Origin: JBMDXK01 sp048594375
GTDB taxonomy: Bacteria > Pseudomonadota > Alphaproteobacteria > Rhizobiales > Methylopilaceae
NCBI GenBank assembly: GCA_048594375.1
Contig: JBMDXK010000020.1
Location: 1-11,198, forward strand
Direction of reading: 5' to 3'
DNA length: 11,198 nt
The translations under genes and the position numbers were made by a program. Of this stretch, positions 1-6,441 are shown piece after piece. How positions within the stretch are numbered: position 1 is the first letter of the stretch; the number at the start of each line of letters is the position of its first letter. Below the pieces are notes generated by a model. It searched no databases and was not told the origin of the DNA. It was given only the letters and a program-made list of their open reading frames with translations.

Positions 1-81
1 AGTTATCGAGAAATAAGCAATTACAACGGTGGCGAATTGTTTCATCAATCCGTTCTTCTCTCTCTCTTTAGAAACTTTTTC

Positions 82-110
82 TTGGCCTTCACATAACCCT
101 CAACTACCAT
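82..110 (+). promoter_or_regulatory. candidate sigma70-like promoter for cas3
   Basis: TTGGCC (82-87) and TACCAT (105-110) are separated by 17 bases, each matching 4 of 6 consensus positions. This would start transcription near 117 and give a 5' leader of about 68 nt. It is the best pair I could see in an AT-rich, otherwise featureless 184-bp upstream region. The match is weak and could be chance. cas3 does need its own promoter, or read-through from outside the window, because it is the first gene of the locus. Confidence 0.25.
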
Positions 111-184
111 AATAACAGAAAAGCCAATCAATCGCATGCAATTCAAACCTTTATGGTATCTGTGCTTTTTCCAGGATAACGACA

Positions 185-2440
185 ATGTGGTATGCTCACA
201 GTACAAAGGACGTCACCCGGAGCAATTGGGAAATCATGTCCGAACACGAACAGGCTGTGAGCCAATCGGCCAGCGAAAAAGCAGCTCAATTTGGAGCCGC
301 TACATGTGGCCGCGTGCTGGGATTGTTGCACGATCTGGGTAAATATGATGAGCGGTTCTTACGCTTGATCTGCGGCGCTAATATCCGGCATGATCATTCT
401 ACGGCTGGTGCTATCATCGCGGAAAAACGTTATGGGCGTCTGGGCAGATTGCTGGCTTTTGCCATTGCTGGTCATCATGCGGGATTGGCGGATGGTGTCC
501 GTGGAGTCGATAACAGGCTGACACCCTTGGTTGAGCGGTTGAAAGGGCCTGTGGAAGCGGATGCCCATTTTGCGCACGCTGAAGCGGCAGGACTCACTTT
601 GCCTGCTGTGCTGGAAATCCCCTTGCAAACAGCGCCAACGTCACAGGCTTTCAGTTTCGCTTTTTTTACACGCATGTTGTTTTCGGCGCTGGTGGACGCA
701 GATTCACTGGAAACAGAGCGATTTTATGCAAGAGTGGGTGAAAGTATTAAGGCGCGCGATTATAACCATCCATCCCTACCAGAACTCAAAGCAAGGCTTG
801 ATGCGGCGCTGGCTGAAAAACAGGACAAGGCGCAGCAGGAAAATCCCTCTTCCCTCAACGCAATACGGTCAAAAGTACTGGCTCATGCGCAGGGAAAAGC
901 CCGCTTGCTGCCCGGCATGTTTACCCTGACTGTGCCAACAGGTGGTGGTAAGACGTTAACCTCGCTGAGTTTTGCGCTGGATCACGCCGTGGCGCATGAC
1001 AAAAGGCGGATCATTTATGTCATTCCGTTCACGTCCATTATCGAGCAAACAGCGGGGGTGTTCCGTTCCGTGCTCAATGTGAGCAATGACGACACCACGG
1101 TTCTGGAGCACCACAGCACTTTTGAAGCAACTGATACGCCTGAAGACGCCAAAGACGACCTCAACCTGCACCGGCTGGCAAGCGAGAACTGGGACGCCCC
1201 GATTGTCGTCACAACGGCAGTACAGTTTTTTGAAAGCTTGTTTGCTAATAAGAAATCGCGCTGCCGCAAATTGCACAATATTGCAAACAGCCTGATCGTG
1301 CTGGATGAAGCGCAGACTATGCCAGAGGCTTTTCTGCGCCCCTGCATTGCAGCGCTAAAGGAGCTTGCCTCCAATTACGGCTGCACAATCGTGCTGTGCA
1401 CCGCCACCCAACCTGCGCTGAACAAACCCGACTTCGAGGACGGCTTCACGATCACGCCTGACCGCGAACTTGCCCCGGATGTGGAAAGCCTCTTTACGGA
1501 GCTTAAACGCGTGTCGCTCACTCATGCGGGCACCTTATCCGATGCCAATGTGGTGGCGCGCATGGCGAGGGAGCCGCAAGCTTTGTGCATCGTCAACACC
1601 CGCGCCCATGCCCGGGTGTTGTATGAAAAAATTCAGCATTTGGAAGGGGCGCGGCATCTCTCTACATTGATGTGCGCGGCGCATCGCCGTGAGGTGCTGG
1701 CCGGCATTCGGGAGGATTTGAAAGAGGGTAGGCCATGCCGGGTGGTGTCCACTACTTTAATCGAGGCCGGGGTGGACGTTGACTTCCCTTATGTCTTGCG
1801 CACGGAAGCGGGGTTGGACTCCATCGCTCAGGCAGCAGGCCGGTGCAACCGTGAAGGTAAAATGGACAAAGGCCGCGTGGAAGTCTTCGCACCGGGGGAG
1901 GAAAATCGCGCTTTGAAGAGCCTACGCACCTATGCCGATGCCGGACGCGATAAGCTGGAGCAATATGGCGACAACGCCTTCATGCCAGAAGCCATCCGTG
2001 ATTATTTCAGAGAGGTCTATTGGCGCAAGGGAGACGGTGCATTCGACACCAAAAGTATTTTAATCAAGCTGCGCGATGCTGCAAAACTGAATTATCCGTT
2101 TGAAACCATTGCCAATGATTTCAAAATGATCGACGATATTTACCTGCCCGTTATCGTTCCCTATGGAAATGCCCGCGAGCTTGTCAGTGAGTTGAAGAGC
2201 CGCCTCGCTGCCCTGCATATTGTTGGCGTGGGCGATCTCTTGCGCAAATTACAACACTTTACGGTCGGCATTCCACGCGGTGCACGTGCAAAATTATTGG
2301 CTGCCGGAAGTATTGAAGTTATTGGGCAGGAACGCTTCGGCGATCAGTTTGTCTGGCTGGCAAATGAAGATCTCTATGGCACCCACGGGCTGGATTGGGC
2401 TGAGCCGACATTCAGAACGGAAGTGGGGTTGATTTGGTAA
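185..2440 (+). CDS. cas3: CRISPR-associated nuclease-helicase Cas3, type I-C
   Basis: Single-strand DNA nuclease and ATP-dependent 3'-5' helicase recruited by Cascade to degrade the invading DNA. The 751 residues suit a full-length I-C Cas3. The N-terminal HD nuclease domain shows His5 (YAHS), the His49-Asp50 pair in LLHDLGKY with Lys53, His69/His71, and His97-His98. The superfamily 2 helicase core follows: Walker A TGGGKT (252-257), TTAVQFFESLF (343-353), Walker B DEAQ (374-377, where DEAH is usual in other Cas3 proteins), CTATQP (405-410), motif V STTLIEAGVDVDF (522-534) and motif VI QAAGRCNREG (549-558). All catalytic motifs look intact. The ATG has an AGGA at 173-176, eight bases upstream. 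Unlike the other cas genes it is separated from the next gene by 587 bp, so it is probably a separate transcription unit. Identification is firm. Confidence 0.97.
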   Translation: MWYAHSTKDVTRSNWEIMSEHEQAVSQSASEKAAQFGAATCGRVLGLLHDLGKYDERFLRLICGANIRHDHSTAGAIIAEKRYGRLGRLLAFAIAGHHAGLADGVRGVDNRLTPLVERLKGPVEADAHFAHAEAAGLTLPAVLEIPLQTAPTSQAFSFAFFTRMLFSALVDADSLETERFYARVGESIKARDYNHPSLPELKARLDAALAEKQDKAQQENPSSLNAIRSKVLAHAQGKARLLPGMFTLTVPTGGGKTLTSLSFALDHAVAHDKRRIIYVIPFTSIIEQTAGVFRSVLNVSNDDTTVLEHHSTFEATDTPEDAKDDLNLHRLASENWDAPIVVTTAVQFFESLFANKKSRCRKLHNIANSLIVLDEAQTMPEAFLRPCIAALKELASNYGCTIVLCTATQPALNKPDFEDGFTITPDRELAPDVESLFTELKRVSLTHAGTLSDANVVARMAREPQALCIVNTRAHARVLYEKIQHLEGARHLSTLMCAAHRREVLAGIREDLKEGRPCRVVSTTLIEAGVDVDFPYVLRTEAGLDSIAQAAGRCNREGKMDKGRVEVFAPGEENRALKSLRTYADAGRDKLEQYGDNAFMPEAIRDYFREVYWRKGDGAFDTKSILIKLRDAAKLNYPFETIANDFKMIDDIYLPVIVPYGNARELVSELKSRLAALHIVGVGDLLRKLQHFTVGIPRGARAKLLAAGSIEVIGQERFGDQFVWLANEDLYGTHGLDWAEPTFRTEVGLIW

Positions 2441-2667
2441 TATACCTTTATACAGAATATTTATTTTTCCGTAGGGAAATTATTTCGCTATATGTGCTGA
2501 TGAGGGTACCGTTGTCTTAAAGAGAATTATAAAAATGTTTAGTCTTGCATTAAATTTTCCAACCTTCCGTTGGGTGTGAAAACGTACAACACAGATCTCT
2601 GGTGCGTTTGTTGAGGTTAGGTTTGTTTGAAGAATTGCCGTTATAGATTTCCAGAGGAATTGCAGTC

Positions 2668-2693
2668 TGCATTTTTTGTTTTCGTAAAATGCA
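2668..2693. repeat. 8-bp inverted repeat TGCATTTT / AAAATGCA
   Basis: Perfect 8-bp arms at 2668-2675 and 2686-2693 around a 10-base T-rich loop. No T-run follows on either strand, so it does not look like an intrinsic terminator. It could be an operator or an RNA hairpin; its function is unknown. Confidence 0.45.
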
Positions 2694-2711
2694 AGGGGCG
2701 CTATAAGAAAA

Positions 2712-2750
2712 GGCTCTAGACTAGCAATATAGCTTTGTTATTCTAGAGCC
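2712..2750. repeat. 9-bp inverted repeat upstream of the degenerate repeat
   Basis: GGCTCTAGA (2712-2720) and TCTAGAGCC (2742-2750) are perfect complements around a 21-base spacer. The core GCTCTA...TAGAGC recurs in the leader of the main array (8529-8534 and 8549-8554), where it ends 35 bases before the first repeat. Here the core ends 37 bases before the degenerate repeat. On the - strand the hairpin is followed by TTTTCTTATAG, so a reverse-direction terminator is an alternative reading. Confidence 0.55.
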
Positions 2751-2786
2751 AAGAAAAATCTCATCTTGTGATTGGGTGAGGGGGCA

Positions 2787-2815
2787 GTCACTCTTACAAG
2801 AGTGCGGATTGAAAC
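2787..2815 (+). repeat. degenerate CRISPR repeat (psi-R1), isolated from the array
   Basis: A 29-base relative of the 31-base array repeat in the same orientation. It is preceded by GGCA, as is the first array repeat, and ends in GGATTGAAAC exactly like the array repeats. The stem has changed but still pairs: CACTCT (2789-2794) with AGAGTG (2799-2804), where the array repeat has CGCTCC with GGAGCG. Two base pairs have switched on both sides (G-C to A-T, and C-G to T-A). The loop is shorter by about two bases. The 11-base segment after the stem, CGGATTGAAAC, differs from the array handle by one base, so Cas5c processing is plausible. Confidence 0.85.
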
Positions 2816-2847
2816 TACATAAAGGTCTGAAAATTTTATCAGCTTTA

Positions 2848-2886
2848 GCCACTCTCGATAGGCAATTGCCGGGAGTAGTAATTCAC
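2848..2886 (+). repeat. possible second degenerate repeat (psi-R2) hairpin
   Basis: The segment starts GCCACTCTC, like GTCACTCTT of psi-R1. ACTCTC (2851-2856) pairs with GGGAGT (2871-2876), with one G-T pair, and the segment ends AGTAATTCAC, faintly like the GGATTGAAAC end. The loop carries an extra perfect palindrome GGCAATTGCC (2861-2870) that can fold as an inner hairpin. Known CreA second repeats are often highly diverged, so this fits, but similarity to the consensus is low. It may simply be a 3' stabilising hairpin. Confidence 0.4.
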
Positions 2887-2905
2887 CTCAAGTTATAAGG
2901 AGGTG
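2884..2905 (+). promoter_or_regulatory. perfect Shine-Dalgarno sequence inside a hairpin
   Basis: TAAGGAGGT (2896-2904) is fully complementary to the 3' end of 16S rRNA, far better than the ribosome sites of any cas gene here. CACCTC (2884-2889) can pair with GAGGTG (2900-2905) and mask it. A second inverted repeat links the psi-R1/pseudo-spacer junction GAAACTACA (2811-2819) with TGTAGTTTC (2904-2912). A transcript running through the whole region could therefore fold in more than one way around this site. Confidence 0.5.
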
Positions 2906-2915
2906 TAGTTTCGTT

Positions 2916-2933
2916 ATGTGTGCATGTGGATAA
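2916..2933 (+). CDS. candidate five-codon mini-ORF (MCACG)
   Basis: ATG TGT GCA TGT GGA TAA begins 11 bases after the perfect Shine-Dalgarno sequence at 2896-2904. A strong ribosome site followed by a tiny ORF with repeated uncommon codons is the known design of CreT RNA toxins, which sequester a rare tRNA (for example two AGA or two AUA codons). Here UGU occurs twice. Cysteine is the infrequent amino acid and GGA may also be uncommon. I see no clear promoter for it, and the spacing is a little long. Alternatives are a leader peptide of the cas5c operon or no translation at all. GTG at 2918 or ATG at 2924 opens another frame ending at 3043, overlapping cas5c. Confidence 0.25.
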   Translation: MCACG

Positions 2934-3014
2934 CGGTAATATACAAAATTTCCCCGTTGAACTTCGCGCTGTGCACGTCACAATCAAAAGAATATAAATT
3001 CAATAAATACAATC

Positions 3015-3022
3015 AGGGGGTG
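3015..3022 (+). promoter_or_regulatory. cas5c ribosome binding site
   Basis: AGGGGGTG lies five bases before the ATG at 3028 and supports that start. Upstream, TATAAAT at 2994-3000 could be a -10 element, but no good -35 accompanies it. AACGG/CCGTT flank an AT-rich stretch near 2932-2958 and could be an operator. Confidence 0.55.
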
Positions 3023-3027
3023 TATTC

Positions 3028-3711
3028 ATGCCGTACGGCATAAAATTGCATGTATGGGGGGAGCGGGCATGTTTCACCCGTCCAGAAACTAAAGTTGAGC
3101 GCGTCAGCTATGATGTTATGACGCCATCTGCTGCGCGGGGCATTTTGGAAGCTATCCACTGGAAGCCTTGCCTGACATGGATTATCGATAAAATTCATGT
3201 ACTTAAGCCCATACGCTTTGAATCCATCCGCCGAAATGAAGTCGGCAGTAAAATCGGCGAAGGTTCGGTCAAGCGGGCTATGAATGCAGGTTCGCTGGAG
3301 GGACTAAACCTTGTGGGGGATGAGGATCGCCAACAGCGCGCGGCCACCGTGCTGAAAGATGTCGAATATATCATTGAGGCGCATTTTGAACCATCAACCA
3401 AGTGGAGCGCGGACGAAAGTGAAGGCAAGCATCTGGATATTTTCAACCGCCGCGCGAAAAAAGGGCAATGCTTTCATCGCCCTTGTCTCGGCACCCGAGA
3501 ATTCGCCGCGCATTTCAAGCTGCTCACAGATGATGTCCTTCCCTCCCCGCACGAAGATTTGCTCAAGCCCGAATGGCGTGAGCGTGATCTTGGCCTAATG
3601 CTGCTTGATATTGATTTTGCCAACAACAAAACACCGAAATTTTTTCGCGCTAAACTGGAACAAGGTATCGTCACCGTACCCCGCATGAATGCGGCAGAGG
3701 TGCGCTCATGA
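3028..3711 (+). CDS. cas5: Cas5c (Cas5d), crRNA-processing Cascade subunit, type I-C
   Basis: In type I-C this protein replaces Cas6: it cuts pre-crRNA at the 3' base of the repeat stem, leaving an 11-nt 5' handle, and stays bound to that handle in Cascade. The 227-residue sequence is typical, with YGIKLHVWG near the N terminus, VERVSYDVMTPSAARGILEA (24-43), HWKP (44-47), SIRRNEVGSK (66-75) and EGKH (132-135). From memory, the catalytic triad of the Bacillus halodurans protein is Tyr46, Lys116, His117. Lys134-His135 match the last two, and the tyrosine position is His44 here, which I believe is usual in proteobacterial members. The ATG has an AGGGGGTG site and the stop codon overlaps the cas8c start by four bases (ATGA). 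First gene of the second cas transcription unit. Confidence 0.96.
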   Translation: MPYGIKLHVWGERACFTRPETKVERVSYDVMTPSAARGILEAIHWKPCLTWIIDKIHVLKPIRFESIRRNEVGSKIGEGSVKRAMNAGSLEGLNLVGDEDRQQRAATVLKDVEYIIEAHFEPSTKWSADESEGKHLDIFNRRAKKGQCFHRPCLGTREFAAHFKLLTDDVLPSPHEDLLKPEWRERDLGLMLLDIDFANNKTPKFFRAKLEQGIVTVPRMNAAEVRS

Positions 3712-5513
3712 TGCTTCAGGGGCTGGTGAATTATTATGAACGGCTTGAAGCCAGCGGCGAAGTTGCTCCGCCGGGATTTTCGTCAGAAAAGATTTCGTTT
3801 GCATTGGTACTGAATGCGGATGGAAGTGTGAAAGAGGTGCAGGATATGCGCGATCACACAGGCAAGAAGCCCGTGCCGCGGATATTGCGGGTGCCACAAG
3901 CCATCAAGCGCGCTGTCAACATTGCGCCCAATTTTCTTTGGGATAAAACAGCTTATGTGTTCGGTGCTGGTGGGGCATCTAAACGACTGATTGAAGAACA
4001 CAAAGCATTTATTGCGCTGCATGAAAAGCTGCTCGGCGCGAGTGACGATGAAGGGCTTAAGGCCCTGCTGCTCTTTTTGCAAGGTTGGACATCTGAGCGG
4101 TATCAAATCCTGAGTTACCATGAAGACATGCTCGACCAGAATGTGGTTTTCCGGTTTGGCAATGAGCATAATTTTATTCACGAGCGCCCCGCAGCCAAAT
4201 CCATCTGGGCTAATTACATCTCCTCCAGTGAATCCGCACGTGGATTATGTTTGGTCACGGGCGAAGAGGGAGCCATCGCTCGGTTACATCCTTCCATTAA
4301 AGGAGTGCCGGGCGGGCAGATGGGCGGAGCCTCAATTGTCTCGTTCAACCTTGATGCTTTTAGATCCTACGGCAAAGAGCAAGGTGCAAACGCTCCCATC
4401 TCCGAACGCGCGGCTCATGCCTATGGCACTGCACTGAATGACTTGCTCAGCCGCGACCATGGCGTGGACGAAAAAACCAAACGGCGCAACTACACCAACC
4501 GCGTGCAGATCGGCGATGCCACGACATTGTTCTGGGCCGCTGCCGAAGGTGGGCGGGCGGCGGACGAAGCCCGACAAGCCGAGTTATGCGTGAGCTGGCT
4601 GTTCGATCCTCCCCTCACCGATGAACAGGAGGAAAGTCAAATCCGGCCCTTCTTGCATCAAATCGAGGCCGGGCGTGGCGTTGAAGAACTCAACGCTTTG
4701 GATATCCACCCGGAAACCCGTTTTTTCATTCTCGGCCTGTCGCCAAATGCAGCCCGGTTATCCGTGCGGTTTTTCCTGCAAACAACGTTGGGCGAAATCG
4801 TTGTCAATGCGGGGAAACATTTTCAGGATATGAATATTGAGCCGCACCGTTGGACAATCCCGCCAGCGTTGTGGCGTCTGTTGCGCGAAACCGCAGCACA
4901 GGGGAAATCCGAAAATGTATCGTCCGTGCTCGCAGGTGAATTTGCGCGAGCGATTTTTACCGGCGGGCGTTATCCGCGTTCACTGCTCAGCCTGACGTTG
5001 CTGCGCATTCGGGCGGATGGCGAAATCAACGAGCGGCGTATCGCTCTCATCAAAGCGTGTATTGCACGCGATTTCAGGCTCAAATTTGAACAGGAGAATG
5101 TTCCCGTGGCGCTCGATATTCATGAAACGAACCCCGCTTACCGGCTGGGACGGTTATTTTGCATGTTGGAAAAAATTCAACGTGCAGCATTGGGGCGCGT
5201 GAACGCTTCCATCCGCGACAAATTTTTCAGTTCTGCATCCGCCAATCCTGCGCGTGTATTTCCGCTACTGCTGCGCGGGTCACAAGATCATTTGGGCAAA
5301 ATCCGCAAAAAAGGCGGCGGGTTATCTCATTGGTTTGACCAGCAAATTGCTGAGATCATGCACGGCCTACCCGCGCACCAACCCTTCCCTTCCACGTTCC
5401 GCATGGAAGATCAAGGCCGCTTTGCCGTCGGCTATTATCACCAGGACTACAAGGTGAAAGAAGAAGGCAAAGAAACAGAAATCGACGTTATTGAAACTTC
5501 AGATCAGGATTAA
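3708..5513 (+). CDS. cas8c: Cas8c (Csd1), Cascade large subunit, type I-C
   Basis: Large subunit of I-C Cascade, which recognises the PAM (5'-TTC in characterised I-C systems) and recruits Cas3. At 601 residues it has the family's usual length. Recognisable segments are the N-terminal LVNYYERL, PNFLWDKTAYVFG (74-86), CLVTGEEGAIARLHPSIKGV (181-200) and NLDAFRSYGKEQGANAPIS (214-232). Many I-C systems also make a small Cas11c subunit by internal initiation within this gene; I did not locate a convincing internal start. The gene overlaps cas5c by four bases, implying translational coupling. GAGGTG about eight bases upstream serves as ribosome site. A second ATG follows directly, so the true start could be residue 2. 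Confidence 0.96.
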   Translation: MMLQGLVNYYERLEASGEVAPPGFSSEKISFALVLNADGSVKEVQDMRDHTGKKPVPRILRVPQAIKRAVNIAPNFLWDKTAYVFGAGGASKRLIEEHKAFIALHEKLLGASDDEGLKALLLFLQGWTSERYQILSYHEDMLDQNVVFRFGNEHNFIHERPAAKSIWANYISSSESARGLCLVTGEEGAIARLHPSIKGVPGGQMGGASIVSFNLDAFRSYGKEQGANAPISERAAHAYGTALNDLLSRDHGVDEKTKRRNYTNRVQIGDATTLFWAAAEGGRAADEARQAELCVSWLFDPPLTDEQEESQIRPFLHQIEAGRGVEELNALDIHPETRFFILGLSPNAARLSVRFFLQTTLGEIVVNAGKHFQDMNIEPHRWTIPPALWRLLRETAAQGKSENVSSVLAGEFARAIFTGGRYPRSLLSLTLLRIRADGEINERRIALIKACIARDFRLKFEQENVPVALDIHETNPAYRLGRLFCMLEKIQRAALGRVNASIRDKFFSSASANPARVFPLLLRGSQDHLGKIRKKGGGLSHWFDQQIAEIMHGLPAHQPFPSTFRMEDQGRFAVGYYHQDYKVKEEGKETEIDVIETSDQD

Positions 5514-5518
5514 GCCCT

Positions 5519-6439
5519 ATGTCATCTCTACAAAACCGCTATGATTTTGTGTATTTTTTCGACGTCAAGGATGGCAATCCAAACGGCGATCCCGATGCGG
5601 GCAATCTGCCCCGCGTTGATCCTGAAACAAATCAGGGATTGGTGACAGATGTTTGCCTCAAGCGCAAAGTGCGCAATTTCGTGTCCATGGCTAAAGAGGG
5701 GAACACATCTGCCGATGGTCAGCAGCGTTATGCCATTTATATCCAAGAACGCGCGATTTTAAACCAGACCAATGAAAAGGCCTATGCGGCTGTTGGCCTG
5801 CCACAATCCAAAAAACTGCCCGATGGCGACAAGGGCACTCAGTTGCGCAAATGGATTTGCGATAATTATTTCGATATTCGCTCTTTCGGCGCGGTGATGA
5901 GCACCGGGGATTTTAATTGCGGCCAAATCCGTGGGCCGATCCAGCTCACTTTTGCCCGCTCAATTGAACCCGTTGTTCCGATTGAAGTGTCAATCACCCG
6001 CATGGCCGTGACCAGCCAAAAGGAAGCCGACAAACAGGACGAAAACCGCACCATGGGCCGCAAGCATATCCTGCCCTACGGTCTGTACCGTACACACGGT
6101 TTCATATCTGCCCGCCTTGCCAATGATGCCACCAAAGGCACCGGCTTTTCGGATGACGATTTGGAACTGTTCTGGCAGGCGCTTGAAAACATGTTTGAGC
6201 ATGACCGCTCCGCCGCACGCGGGGAAATGACGCCGCGCGGTCTGATCATTTTCAAACACGATAGCGACATTGGCAATGCGCCAGCACACAAGCTGTTCGA
6301 TCAGGTGACCGTAACGCGCAAGGGAGCGGAAAATAACGCAAGTGATTTACCACCTGCCCGCAACTTTTCTGATTACGCCATTCACTTTCCACAGCAGAGC
6401 GATATGCCCGAAGGTGTCACGCTCATTCAACGCATCTGA
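5519..6439 (+). CDS. cas7: Cas7 (Csd2), Cascade backbone subunit, type I-C
   Basis: Backbone protein that polymerises along the crRNA spacer and flips out every sixth base. The 306 residues carry the family signatures: FDVKDGNPNGDPDAGNLPR (14-32), FDIRSFGAVM (118-127), GQIRGPIQ (135-142) and GRKHILPYGLY (180-190). It begins five bases after cas8c, with AGGA in the end of cas8c as a somewhat distant ribosome site. It is full length and shows no damage. The I-B and I-C Cas7 families are close, but the neighbours make Csd2 the clear choice. Confidence 0.96.
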   Translation: MSSLQNRYDFVYFFDVKDGNPNGDPDAGNLPRVDPETNQGLVTDVCLKRKVRNFVSMAKEGNTSADGQQRYAIYIQERAILNQTNEKAYAAVGLPQSKKLPDGDKGTQLRKWICDNYFDIRSFGAVMSTGDFNCGQIRGPIQLTFARSIEPVVPIEVSITRMAVTSQKEADKQDENRTMGRKHILPYGLYRTHGFISARLANDATKGTGFSDDDLELFWQALENMFEHDRSAARGEMTPRGLIIFKHDSDIGNAPAHKLFDQVTVTRKGAENNASDLPPARNFSDYAIHFPQQSDMPEGVTLIQRI

Positions 6440-6441
6440 CC

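Larger units (their letters stand above)
2441..2786. other. non-coding gap between cas3 and the mini-CRISPR
   Basis: No convincing gene is visible in these 346 AT-rich bases. They do contain several inverted repeats: TTTCC/GGAAA at 2466-2479 followed by TTATTTC, a weak terminator candidate for cas3; CCAAC/GTTGG around a five-base loop near 2560-2574; TGCATTTT/AAAATGCA at 2668-2693; and GGCTCTAGA/TCTAGAGCC at 2712-2750. Two tiny ORFs, MRVPLS (2500-2520) and a 14-residue one (2535-2579), lack a good ribosome binding site. Such dense structure suggests regulatory RNA or DNA rather than coding sequence. Confidence 0.5.
2787..2886 (+). ncRNA. candidate CRISPR-derived guide RNA (CreA/CreR-like mini-CRISPR)
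   Basis: The order is degenerate repeat (2787-2815), a 32-base pseudo-spacer (2816-2847, beginning TACATAAAGGTCTGAAAA) and a possible second degenerate repeat (2848-2886). The spacer length is close to the 33-35 bases of the main array. Known CreA antitoxin RNAs of type I systems have this form: one pseudo-spacer between two diverged repeats, placed among the cas genes, guiding Cascade to repress a toxin promoter. CreR-type guides do the same to cas promoters. The structure is visible; the expression and regulatory role are inferred. The alternative is a dead relic of an older array, but the retained stem pairing argues against simple decay. Confidence 0.5.

Noticed and set aside
88..101. TTC followed by ACATAA upstream of cas3 as a pseudo-spacer target
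   Set aside because: The six-base match needs a one-base shift of the spacer relative to the predicted handle; too short to stand alone.
134..144. GCATGCAATTC at 134-144 and again at 9140-9150, flanking the whole CRISPR-Cas locus, as possible island-boundary direct repeats
   Set aside because: Eleven-base repeats are expected several times by chance in a window this size, and no integrase or tRNA gene is present.
2535..2579. 14-residue ORF (MFSLALNFPTFRWV) and the six-codon MRVPLS at 2500-2520 as possible toxins
   Set aside because: Neither has a convincing Shine-Dalgarno sequence or repeated rare codons; short ORFs are expected by chance here.
2924..3043. 39-residue ORF overlapping the cas5c start
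   Set aside because: It has no ribosome site at a proper distance, overlaps cas5c out of frame and shows no protein-like composition. Kept only as an alternative reading of the mini-ORF region.
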